Below are positions 1-6,522 of a DNA stretch of 6,522 bases, one piece after another. The stretch covers positions 6,890 through 13,411 of the forward strand of contig DDJR01000086.1 in NCBI GenBank assembly GCA_002339135.1, read 5' to 3'. How positions within the stretch are numbered: position 1 is the stretch's first letter; every line of letters starts with the position of its first letter. A program made the position numbers and the translations under genes. The stretch comes from Flavobacteriales bacterium UBA2619 (GTDB lineage: Bacteria > Bacteroidota > Bacteroidia > Flavobacteriales_D > Sanyastnellaceae). The notes under the pieces were generated by a model. The model made no database searches, was not told the origin of the DNA, and saw nothing but the letters and a program-made list of their open reading frames with translations.

Positions 1-2334
1 AGGGTAGTAAACGGTCTCATTCCAATTCCTTTTGTTGCAGCAATTAACCTCAACACATTAGAATCTGTCATCTCAGATGTAGATGGCTATTTAATTTTGC
101 CTTCATCTTCAGATGGCGACACATTGCTTTTAAGAAGCATGGGTTATGAAGATATTCGCATTGTTCATGGCCAAGAAATCGGAGAGAACATCGCGATGGA
201 GGAAAGTCCTGTTTCGTTAGATGAGGTTCAAATAACTTCGAATGTTGTGCCGGATGTGGGAACCACCCAAGGGCTCAAATCTCTAGGCATTGCATCAATT
301 GGAAAAGGTGTTGCACCTGGTAATACCGCTGAATTATTACAGAAATCAGGACAAATTCATGTTCAGCAAAGTCAGCAAGGAGGAGGTTCACCAGTTCTAA
401 GAGGGTTTGAAGCAAATAGAGTGCTTCTTGTCATCGATGGTGTGAGAATGAACAATGCGATTTATAGATCCGGCCATCTTCAAAACGCCATTACAATAGA
501 CCCCAACTCTCTTGAAAAAGTGCAAGTCATCTTAGGTCCAAGCAGCGTTAGGTTTGGGAGTGATGCGTTGGGAGGTGTGGTTCATTTTACAACCCTCAGG
601 CCTAGATTTAGAAGTAAAAATTCAGAGTACAACTCTTCAGCCCTTGTTTCAACTCAATACAAAAGCGTAAACAATTCCGTAAACATTCACGGTACTGCTG
701 AAGCTGGTGGAGAGAGATGGGCTACTGTGGTTGCATTGAGTTCAAGTCATTTTGGAGATTTAAAAATGGGTGAATGGCGAGCGCATGGTGACAGTCTTTG
801 GGGTGGAATCTACACCCAAGTAGCAAGCATTAATGGTGTAGATTCAATTGTAGAAAACCTCAAACCATCTGTTCAAATTCCTTCGGGATATTCACAAAAG
901 GACTTTTTACACAAGGTAAGAGTGGGTATTCCAGGAGGTGCAATTGAAACAAATTTCCAGTACAGCATAAGCTCAGACATTCCCAGGCTGGACAAGCTGA
1001 ATGACACTTCAGCGTCAGGCCTGAAGTGGGCGGAGTGGAGCTATGGCCCACAACAAAGGTTAATGGCTGCTGTTAGTTGGGAACAATATCTGGGCATACC
1101 GGGGTCTCTCCACACCACTTTTGCCTACCAAAACATCACAGAGTCTAGAAAGAAAAGACAATTCGGAGCTGCATTAAGAGAAATACAGGAGGAGTTTGTT
1201 GATGTTATCTCACTATCATCAGTCTGGGTTTCATCACCTTTTAGAGGAGATGGTTGGAAGTTCGAAACAGGTGTAGATGGACAATGGAACGATGTGACTT
1301 CATTGGTTCGTACTGAAGTTCCGAGTGAGATTCTAGTTGCTGATTCAGGCTTTGAAGGCGCTTTGTTAACCAGGTATCCAAATGGAGGAAGCGACATGTT
1401 GTCTTGGGCTTCTTTCGCTTCTGCAAAGAGAAGTTCGGGAGACAACATTTATCATGTAGGCTTAAGGTACAGTCACTCTTCTATTAACGCTTCTTATACG
1501 CCAACTTCGACTTTACAATTGCCATTTGATCACATCCATTCATCTAATGGAGCCTTAACAGGAAGTGTTGCTGCCGAAGTCCCTCTTTCATCGAACACAA
1601 AAACCACCACGTCTCTTTCTTCAGGTTTTAGACATCCAAACATCGATGACGCAGCAAAAGTTAGAGAAAAAGGAGGTTTTGTCTTAATCCCAAATGACTC
1701 CTTGCGGGCGGAATATATTTACAGTTTTGACGAGAGTGTTTCTTGGGACATTACCCCAAGACTGTCAGTAAACTCTGCTGTATTCTTAAGTTTGTGGGCA
1801 GATTTAATTACACCAGTAGATGCGACACTTAACAACGAATCACTTCTTTTTATTGAAGGAGAATACGCCTCAATCCAGCGCAATGAAAATGTTGGAAATG
1901 CAATGATTAAAGGTGCAAGATTGGAAATCAAAGCACAAGTATCAAGGCACTTGGACTTCCATGGCGTTGCAAATTTCACAAAAGGAAGACGCTTTACTTC
2001 ACGCACTCCGATTTCACATATACCTCCTGTCTTTGGCAGAACTTCATTAGAATATCAGAAAAAAGAATGGTCAATTGAAGTCTATGTGCTTTTCAACGGA
2101 GCGAAGAATATGGAAGATTACGGTCCGGGAGCTACAGATAATCCGCAAGAGGCTTTGATAAGCGGTACGCCTTCGTGGTGGACCTTCAACATTGAGTCTC
2201 ATGTCGAGATTTATAAGAACATCCATGCTCAGGTAGGTCTAACAAACCTCTTAGACATGCATTATAAAACCTTTTCTTCAGGCATTTCAGCTCCGGGTAG
2301 AGGAGCGTTTATTGCCATTCACGCTTCACTCTAA
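1..2334 (+). CDS. TonB-dependent outer-membrane receptor, possibly heme/hemoglobin-type (5' partial)
   Basis: An outer-membrane beta-barrel that takes up a bound ligand using energy from TonB-ExbBD. Reading frame 1 is open from base 1, so the start is upstream; 777 residues are visible (numbered here from base 1). Residues 1 to about 65 match the end of a carboxypeptidase-regulatory-like beta-sandwich (S-D-x-D-G-Y near 25-30, G-Y-E near 58-60). LDEVQITSN (73-81) is a plausible TonB box. The plug covers about 92-202, with SPVLRGFEANRVLLVIDG (130-147) and GPSSVRFGSDALGG (179-192). The barrel follows and ends at the TAA at 2332. FRHPN (543-547) and IPNDSL (563-568) sit where heme receptors carry FRAP and NPNL/NPDL motifs, which with the plug suggests a heme/hemoglobin-like subfamily; the substrate remains inference. 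The last residue is Leu rather than the usual aromatic residue. The TTG at 97 lies inside the N-terminal domain and is not the start. The receptor call is very secure. Confidence 0.95.
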   Translation, partial: RVVNGLIPIPFVAAINLNTLESVISDVDGYLILPSSSDGDTLLLRSMGYEDIRIVHGQEIGENIAMEESPVSLDEVQITSNVVPDVGTTQGLKSLGIASIGKGVAPGNTAELLQKSGQIHVQQSQQGGGSPVLRGFEANRVLLVIDGVRMNNAIYRSGHLQNAITIDPNSLEKVQVILGPSSVRFGSDALGGVVHFTTLRPRFRSKNSEYNSSALVSTQYKSVNNSVNIHGTAEAGGERWATVVALSSSHFGDLKMGEWRAHGDSLWGGIYTQVASINGVDSIVENLKPSVQIPSGYSQKDFLHKVRVGIPGGAIETNFQYSISSDIPRLDKLNDTSASGLKWAEWSYGPQQRLMAAVSWEQYLGIPGSLHTTFAYQNITESRKKRQFGAALREIQEEFVDVISLSSVWVSSPFRGDGWKFETGVDGQWNDVTSLVRTEVPSEILVADSGFEGALLTRYPNGGSDMLSWASFASAKRSSGDNIYHVGLRYSHSSINASYTPTSTLQLPFDHIHSSNGALTGSVAAEVPLSSNTKTTTSLSSGFRHPNIDDAAKVREKGGFVLIPNDSLRAEYIYSFDESVSWDITPRLSVNSAVFLSLWADLITPVDATLNNESLLFIEGEYASIQRNENVGNAMIKGARLEIKAQVSRHLDFHGVANFTKGRRFTSRTPISHIPPVFGRTSLEYQKKEWSIEVYVLFNGAKNMEDYGPGATDNPQEALISGTPSWWTFNIESHVEIYKNIHAQVGLTNLLDMHYKTFSSGISAPGRGAFIAIHASL

Positions 2335-2361
2335 TCGGCGTCCAAGCCTTACCTTGCCGAT
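2334..2361 (+). other. Inverted repeat between receptor stop and holB start
   Basis: ATCGGC (2334-2339) and GCCGAT (2356-2361) are perfect reverse complements, extendable by one G-U pair, with a loop of about 14 bases. The right arm ends directly before the holB ATG. No T-run follows, so it is not an intrinsic terminator. In mRNA it could form a weak hairpin next to the start codon. A six-base match in so short a gap could also arise by chance. Confidence 0.25.
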
Positions 2362-3489
2362 ATGCAATTTGTTGATGTTATAGGCCAAGATGCCCTTTCC
2401 GCTCGCCTTCGAGATGGTGTGATTTCAGGTAGAATCGCCCATGCTCAATTGTTAGAAGGTCCGAAAGGTTCAGGTGGACTTGCTCTTGCTCGAGCCTATG
2501 CTCAATACCTCCACTGCGCAGACAGAACGAAAGAAGATTCTTGTGGTGTTTGCATGTCTTGTTTGGCACACAAAAAAGTGCAACACCCAGATCTGCATTG
2601 GACCTTCCCTTTTTTTAAAAAGGATGGTGCAGGAAAATCCATTTCAGAACCCTTTCAAATTCCTTGGAGGCAGTTAATGCTTGATTCCGGCTATGTCGGA
2701 TTAGAAGATTGGCTGGTAAAAATAGGTGCGGATAAAAAGCAACTTTTTATTTCTGTTGATGAAGCCTTAGAGGTCAATAGGAAATTGGGGCTTAAATCAT
2801 TTCACGGCGGTTACAAGGTTCTGATCCTGTGGCTTCCAGAAACGATGAGGATTGATACAGCAAATAAATTTCTCAAATTAATCGAAGAGCCCACTGACAA
2901 AACAGTGATTGTTTTTGTTTCCCAAAATGCAGACAAGTTGCTTCCTACAATTTTATCTCGTTTGCAAAGAGTGCATGTCCCGAGGTTGTCAGACTCTGAT
3001 GCAGCCCATGGAATATCTAAAATAACCGGACTTTCAAACGAAGTCGCTCTGGGTTTTGCCCACATCACAGAAGGGAATGTTTCTGCAGCAATACGGATGT
3101 CTTCTTCTGGAGTTGAGACACCAGATTTAGAGCTATTTTCATCTTGGATGCGCGCATGTTGGGCAAGAGATGGGGAGGCTTTTATGAGAGGAGCTAATGA
3201 TTTCGCTTTGCCCGGACGTGAATCTCAAAAGCGCTTTTTATCCTATGCCCTTCATATGGTGCGTCAATGTATTATAGGCAATTACGGTGCTGAAAACTTA
3301 GTTCGTCTTACTCAAGGTGAAACGGCTTTTGTTTCAAAATTTAGACGTTTTATTCATCATAAAAATGTAGTTGATTTGTCACGTTTGCTAGAGGATGCTT
3401 ATACGGATGTTGCAGGAAATGTTAACGCCAAGGTTGTTTTTTTTGATTTAAGTGTTAGAGTCCATATGCTCTTGAGAAAAGAGTCATAA
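2362..3489 (+). CDS. holB: DNA polymerase III, delta' subunit (clamp loader)
   Basis: Delta' is the stator subunit of the clamp-loader complex, which opens the beta sliding clamp and places it on primed DNA in the cytoplasm. The 375-residue length fits the Bacteroidota form. The start of the AAA+ domain reads F-x-D-V-I-G-Q (3-9). A degenerate P-loop follows, GPKGSGG (33-39), where the Walker Lys is missing, as is usual for delta', which does not hydrolyse ATP. Four cysteines (C52, C61, C64, C67) form the zinc module with the same C-x8-C-x2-C-x2-C spacing as E. coli delta'. KVLILWLPE (152-160), NKFLKLIEEP (168-177) and the SR of SRLQ (199-202) match the Walker B region, the conserved N-x-L-L-K-x-L-E-E-P segment and the SRC-like motif. 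The C-terminal helical region (about 215-375) is diverged. The ATG at 2362 starts right at the conserved N-terminus; no Shine-Dalgarno site is evident. The gene ends with tandem stops TAATAA (3487-3492). Runs of T7 (2610-2616) and T8 (3437-3444) keep the frame open. Confidence 0.93.
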   Translation: MQFVDVIGQDALSARLRDGVISGRIAHAQLLEGPKGSGGLALARAYAQYLHCADRTKEDSCGVCMSCLAHKKVQHPDLHWTFPFFKKDGAGKSISEPFQIPWRQLMLDSGYVGLEDWLVKIGADKKQLFISVDEALEVNRKLGLKSFHGGYKVLILWLPETMRIDTANKFLKLIEEPTDKTVIVFVSQNADKLLPTILSRLQRVHVPRLSDSDAAHGISKITGLSNEVALGFAHITEGNVSAAIRMSSSGVETPDLELFSSWMRACWARDGEAFMRGANDFALPGRESQKRFLSYALHMVRQCIIGNYGAENLVRLTQGETAFVSKFRRFIHHKNVVDLSRLLEDAYTDVAGNVNAKVVFFDLSVRVHMLLRKES

Positions 3490-3499
3490 TAAACATTTG
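3472..3499 (+). promoter_or_regulatory. Candidate Bacteroidota promoter for ricT-gldH
   Basis: TTG (3472-3474), 17 bases, then AACATTTG (3492-3499). Established Bacteroidota promoters have a TTG-type -33 element 17-23 bases before TAnnTTTG; this has one mismatch in the -7 element. It overlaps the end of holB and would give a leader of roughly 40 bases before the ATG at 3545. It would let ricT-gldH be transcribed apart from holB. Read by eye only. Confidence 0.3.
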
Positions 3500-3529
3500 C
3501 AAGAGCGAAATAGCTAGCCTTGAAAAACG

Positions 3530-3537
3530 TATCTTCG
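3530..3537 (+). promoter_or_regulatory. Alternative -7-like element close to ricT start
   Basis: TATCTTCG differs at one base from the Bacteroidota -7 consensus TAnnTTTG. It ends seven bases before the ricT ATG, so a transcript from it would be nearly leaderless. No TTG lies at the right distance upstream, so this is weaker than the candidate at 3472-3499; the two are alternatives. Confidence 0.2.
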
Positions 3538-3544
3538 TGTCACA

Positions 3545-4738
3545 ATGGGATGTAGTAGCTGTAGTAACGGAGCCGATGGCTCGCCGAGAGGTTGTAAAAA
3601 CAATGGAAGTTGTGGAACGTGTGGAAGTGGTGGGAAAACAACCTACGATTGGCTTGAAGGAATAGCTTTGCCTTCAGGGGTATCAGCTTTTGATATTGTG
3701 GAGGTTCGATTTAAGAACAACAGAAAAGGATTTTTCAGACGCAAATCGACGGACAGTTATTACGTGGGTGATGTTGTGTCTTTAGATGTCAGCCCAGGCG
3801 TTGATGTTGGAGTTGTTTCATTGACAGGAGAACTAGTAAGAACTCAGATGTCTCTTAAAAAAGTCAGGGATGACCATGAGATTAAGCGGATTCTGCACAA
3901 ATCTTCGAAGGAAGAAATGGAGGTTTGGCACAGAGCAAGACAGCGAGAGGATGCTACGAGGTTAAAAGCGAGGGAGATTATTAAAAGACTTAAGATAAGC
4001 ATGAAACTCTCCGATGTTGAGTTTCAAGGCGATGAGAAAAAAGCCACGTTTTTCTATATCGCAGAACAAAGAGTAGACTTTAGAGAGCTTGTGAGAGAAT
4101 TGGCAACGACCTTTAACTTGAGGATTGACATGCGCCAAATCGGTGCTCGCCAAGAGGCAGCAAGAATTGGAGGCATCGGATCGTGCGGGCGAGAGCTTTG
4201 CTGTTCAACTTGGCTTACGGATTTCAGATCAGTTTCAACGGGTGCAGCAAGATATCAGCAACTGGCATTAAACCCAGTGAAGTTGGCTGGGCAGTGTGGA
4301 AAATTAAAGTGTTGCTTAAACTTTGAGTTAGATCAGTATGTTGAAGCGGTGAATGAATTCCCTTCTTCCAATACAAAGATTCGCACTTCAAAAGGAAATG
4401 CCGTGATTTTTAAAATGGATATTTTTAAAAAGGTAGTTTATTTCTTAGAACTTGGAGAAACGAGTGGAGGACCACAACCGGTCTCTTTGGAAGAAGCAAA
4501 AAAATTAATTCTAGCCTCTGAAAAAGGTGAGAAAATAGGATCAATCTCACAATTTGCGATTCAAGAGGTGCCAGACGAAGTTTCAAAAACCTACAGCAAT
4601 GTTGTAGGACAAGATGATCTTACCAGATTTGACAAAAAGAAAAACCAATCGGGGAAATCGGGAGCTAAACGAAATAAGGGTCCTCAGAATAGACGCAATG
4701 GTCCTCGAAAAGTTAAAAGTCAAAAGACGAGTTCATGA
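3545..4738 (+). CDS. ricT: PSP1 domain protein, RicT (YaaT) family
   Basis: A homologue of B. subtilis RicT/YaaT, which with RicA and RicF forms an iron-sulfur complex that steers RNase Y mRNA processing. The role in Bacteroidota is less clear, and no ricA or ricF is seen here. The protein has 397 residues. The N-terminal 30 residues are Cys/Gly/Ser rich with C3, C6, C17, C23 and C26; this extension is absent from the Bacillus form. The PSP1 C-terminal domain spans about 113-205. It is followed by the family signature CGRELCC (C214, C219, C220) and CGKLKCC (C251, C256, C257), the likely Fe-S ligands. Residues 361-397 are a disordered-looking basic tail (14 Lys/Arg in 37), suggesting RNA contact. 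The ATG at 3545 is chosen because the Cys cluster starts immediately; no Shine-Dalgarno site is visible. It lies 55 bases after holB, and its TGA overlaps the gldH ATG. Family assignment is secure; molecular function here is inference. Confidence 0.9.
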   Translation: MGCSSCSNGADGSPRGCKNNGSCGTCGSGGKTTYDWLEGIALPSGVSAFDIVEVRFKNNRKGFFRRKSTDSYYVGDVVSLDVSPGVDVGVVSLTGELVRTQMSLKKVRDDHEIKRILHKSSKEEMEVWHRARQREDATRLKAREIIKRLKISMKLSDVEFQGDEKKATFFYIAEQRVDFRELVRELATTFNLRIDMRQIGARQEAARIGGIGSCGRELCCSTWLTDFRSVSTGAARYQQLALNPVKLAGQCGKLKCCLNFELDQYVEAVNEFPSSNTKIRTSKGNAVIFKMDIFKKVVYFLELGETSGGPQPVSLEEAKKLILASEKGEKIGSISQFAIQEVPDEVSKTYSNVVGQDDLTRFDKKKNQSGKSGAKRNKGPQNRRNGPRKVKSQKTSS

Positions 4739-5202
4739 TTTTTCGTTTTGGAGCTGTTTTTTTAATCCTGTCTGTATTTACATCTTGTGGTGATTTTCCG
4801 GTTGCAAGTGATTCTTATGAGGTAAACAACACCGGCTGGTACTCTGAGGACACCAAATCATTTGAATGGACTGTCGAAGACACCTCAACCAGACATGATA
4901 TTTTTGTCGATGTAAGACACAACCAAGATTATACTTTTTCCAATTTATACTTGTTTCTTGATTTGACATTCCCCAATGGTAAGAATCGAAGAGACACTCT
5001 TGGATGCACTCTTGCTGATGCAAGAGGAAACTGGTTTGGTTCAGGACTGGGAGATATCATTGACCACAATATTTTATTCAAAGAGAACTTTGAATTTCCA
5101 ATAGAAGGAAGATACAATTTAAGGATCACTCAAGGCATGAGGCAAGACCCTTTGCTTGGTGTAACAGACATCGGATTTAGGCTGGAGACAACTCCGAACT
5201 AA
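4735..5202 (+). CDS. gldH: Gliding motility lipoprotein GldH
   Basis: GldH is a cell-envelope lipoprotein required for gliding in Flavobacterium johnsoniae, where gliding proteins are tied to the type IX secretion system. The length of 155 residues is normal for the family. Residues 1-17 form a short signal peptide (R4, then a hydrophobic run) ending in a lipobox-like V-F-T-S-C, with C18 as the lipidated residue. The lipobox is loose (Phe at -3), which is tolerated in this phylum. Family-like features are VRHNQDYTFSNLYLF (60-74), RRDTLGCTLAD (85-95), GNWFGSGLGDI (98-108) and ITQGMRQDPLLGVTDIGFR (131-149). No K-D/E-rich surface export signal follows C18, so an inward-facing location is possible. 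The start lies in an ATGA overlap with the ricT stop, pointing to translational coupling. C91 is an extra cysteine. In other Bacteroidota I recall a penicillin-binding protein 1A gene next; here a metalloprotease follows. Confidence 0.9.
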   Translation: MIFRFGAVFLILSVFTSCGDFPVASDSYEVNNTGWYSEDTKSFEWTVEDTSTRHDIFVDVRHNQDYTFSNLYLFLDLTFPNGKNRRDTLGCTLADARGNWFGSGLGDIIDHNILFKENFEFPIEGRYNLRITQGMRQDPLLGVTDIGFRLETTPN

Positions 5203-5228
5203 TGGTGATTATGAGCGTCTGTATGTTG

Positions 5229-5236
5229 TAGATTTG
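5229..5236 (+). promoter_or_regulatory. Candidate -7 promoter element for the metalloprotease gene
   Basis: TAGATTTG matches the Bacteroidota -7 consensus TAnnTTTG at all six fixed positions and lies in the 64-base gap between gldH and the protease. Transcription would start near 5242, leaving a leader of about 25 bases. No TTG is found 17-23 bases upstream, which lowers confidence. CGTCTG occurs on both sides (5216-5221 and 5238-5243), 22 bases apart. Confidence 0.4.
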
Positions 5237-5266
5237 TCGTCTGCAATAAAACCTAAGATCAACATC

Positions 5267-6522
5267 ATGCTATCTATACTATTCACATTCTGCAATCGCG
5301 CGAGTAAGTTTTTATTGGCAAGTGTGTTCTTATTTGTGTCTTTGTTTAGCTCTGCCCAAGAAGTTAAGAAATGCGGGATTTATGAGGCAACAGTCAGGGC
5401 TTTTGGAATGACTCCAGAAAGTCTTCAAAACATTTCAGCAGCGGATCAGCAATTAGAAAGAGAGACCGCTCAGTATATCGAACAGCGTGAAAGAGGAGGT
5501 GAAAGAGATCAAATAATCACCATTCCTGTTGTTTTTCATGTGATTCACAACAACGGAGAAGAGAACATTTCTTCAGCTCAAATCCACGATGCGCTTGACG
5601 TCGTTAACCGAGATTACAATGCTTTAAATCCTGATCTAACTGAAATTGTCAGCGCATTTTCAGACATTACTGGGGATGTTGAAATTGAGTTCAAGTTGGC
5701 ACGAAGAGATCCCAACGGAGACTGTCATTCTGGAATTAACAGAGTCGTTAGTGAGGAGACCTACGTAGGTGACGAGGCCGTAAAGTTTCTTGTTCAGTGG
5801 CCAAGGAACAGTTATTTAAACATTTGGGTGTGTGCTGAAGCTGGCGGAGCTGCAGGATACAGCTATTATCCTGGATCAGTAGCCAGTATAGGAGATTCTT
5901 ACCTCGATGGGATTGTTATTCAAGACTCATATACGGGGTCGATCGGAACGAGTAACAATTACCGATCAAGAGTGCTGACGCATGAAATTGGTCATTGGCT
6001 TAACCTCCGTCACCTTTGGGGCAATTCTAACTCTCCTGGTGAGCAAGACAACTGCTATCAAGATGACAACGTGTCGGACACACCGAATAGCAAAGGCTGG
6101 ACTTCTTGTAATTTAGAAGGAGAGTCATGCGGCTCTTTAGACAACATACAGAACTATATGGAGTACTCATATTGCGGTAAGATGTTCACGGAAGGCCAAA
6201 AATCACGCCTTCGTGCCGCCGCTCTTTCTTCTGTATCTCAGCGCAATCAATTGTCGACTTCTTCAAATTTAATTGCCACAGGAATTGAAGGAGACATCAT
6301 ACTCTGTGAATCTGTCTTTACGGTAGACGAACAAGTGATCTGTGAGGGAGACAGTGTTTTATTTACTGATGAAAGCTACCATGATGTAATTGCATGGGAG
6401 TGGGATTTTGCAGATGGTACAATGCTCTCAGGTTCTGAAGATGGCTTACATAACGTTGCCTATCATACTTTCACCAACGAGGGTGTCTTTGACGTAGTTC
6501 TGACTGTCAGTAACAACAACGA
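5267..6522 (+). CDS. Secreted M43 (cytophagalysin/pappalysin-like) zinc metalloprotease with PKD domain, 3' partial
   Basis: An exported zinc endopeptidase; 418 full codons are visible and the frame is open to the window end. The ATG at 5267 is the only Met start ahead of the signal peptide. Residues 1-30 are the signal peptide, with a long n-region (R11, K14), a hydrophobic core at 15-27, and likely cleavage S-S-A30|Q31. KKCGIYE (34-40) near the mature N-terminus resembles a cysteine-switch pro-segment. The catalytic domain begins around IPVVFHVIH (86-94). The zinc site is HEIGHWLNLRHLWG (239-252), with H239, H243, H249 as ligands and E240 as catalytic base. NYMEY (296-300) is the Met-turn, followed by C-G-K-M-F-T. 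Asn246 stands where the metzincin consensus has Gly; I recall this as common in Bacteroidota members. A PKD domain starts near 350 (V-C-E-G-D-S, then WEWDFADG at 377-384). Family length is usually 600 or more, so further repeats and a type IX sorting domain may follow. Confidence 0.92.
   Translation, partial: MLSILFTFCNRASKFLLASVFLFVSLFSSAQEVKKCGIYEATVRAFGMTPESLQNISAADQQLERETAQYIEQRERGGERDQIITIPVVFHVIHNNGEENISSAQIHDALDVVNRDYNALNPDLTEIVSAFSDITGDVEIEFKLARRDPNGDCHSGINRVVSEETYVGDEAVKFLVQWPRNSYLNIWVCAEAGGAAGYSYYPGSVASIGDSYLDGIVIQDSYTGSIGTSNNYRSRVLTHEIGHWLNLRHLWGNSNSPGEQDNCYQDDNVSDTPNSKGWTSCNLEGESCGSLDNIQNYMEYSYCGKMFTEGQKSRLRAAALSSVSQRNQLSTSSNLIATGIEGDIILCESVFTVDEQVICEGDSVLFTDESYHDVIAWEWDFADGTMLSGSEDGLHNVAYHTFTNEGVFDVVLTVSNNN

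Noticed and set aside
860..1448. Open frames on the minus strand within the receptor gene
   Set aside because: Shadows of a strongly conserved plus-strand receptor; their translations show no recognisable domain and their starts have no supporting signals.
2605..2625. T7 followed by A5 in holB, resembling a slippery sequence as in dnaX frameshifting
   Set aside because: The in-frame heptamer is T-AAA-AAG, not a canonical X-XXY-YYZ site, no downstream stem was evident, and the zero frame encodes a normal full-length delta'.
2474..2677. Plus-strand overlapping frame inside holB
   Set aside because: It lies wholly within the conserved zinc-module and AAA+ region of holB in another frame and encodes nothing recognisable.
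3511..3518. Palindrome TAGCTAGC between holB and ricT, considered as an operator or terminator
   Set aside because: It is short, has no loop or T-run, and no second copy is seen in the window.
4778..5129. Minus-strand open frames across gldH
   Set aside because: They are antisense to a clear GldH family protein and show no domain or signal peptide.
5223..5265. ATGTTG/CAACAT inverted repeat upstream of the protease, considered as a gldH terminator
   Set aside because: The stem has only six AT-rich pairs with a 31-base loop and no following T-run, and it spans the candidate promoter; chance is more likely.

Overview
The window looks like an ordinary chromosomal stretch from a member of the Bacteroidota, most likely a marine-type member of the Flavobacteriales. 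The evidence is a gliding-motility lipoprotein of the GldH family, a TonB-dependent receptor with an N-terminal carboxypeptidase-regulatory-like domain, a secreted M43 metalloprotease followed by a PKD domain, AT-rich coding sequence, and starts without convincing Shine-Dalgarno sites. The family-level placement is inference; the phylum is secure.

All five genes lie on the + strand and fill nearly the whole window. Positions 1-2334 hold the 3' part of a TonB-dependent outer-membrane receptor whose start lies before the window. After 27 bases comes holB (2362-3489), the delta' subunit of the DNA polymerase III clamp loader. After a 55-base gap comes a PSP1/RicT-type protein (3545-4738) with a striking set of cysteines. 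Its stop overlaps the start of gldH (4735-5202) by four bases. A 64-base gap with a candidate Bacteroidota-type promoter then leads into a secreted metalloprotease (5267 onward) that is cut by the window end. No RNA gene, mobile element, CRISPR array or clear intrinsic terminator was seen, and no gene-free stretch exceeds 64 bases.

Functionally, holB, ricT and gldH form a compact block mixing replication, RNA-processing control and cell-surface motility; the ricT-gldH overlap suggests translational coupling. The flanking genes both act at the envelope: nutrient (possibly heme) uptake on the left and an exported protease on the right. The protease is the kind of protein often exported by the type IX system that the gliding machinery is tied to, but its C-terminus, which would show the sorting domain, is outside the window.

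I see no convincing new multi-gene system here. The points worth a second look are the cysteine architecture of RicT, the ricT-gldH coupling, the protease next to gldH, and a few small candidate regulatory sites.
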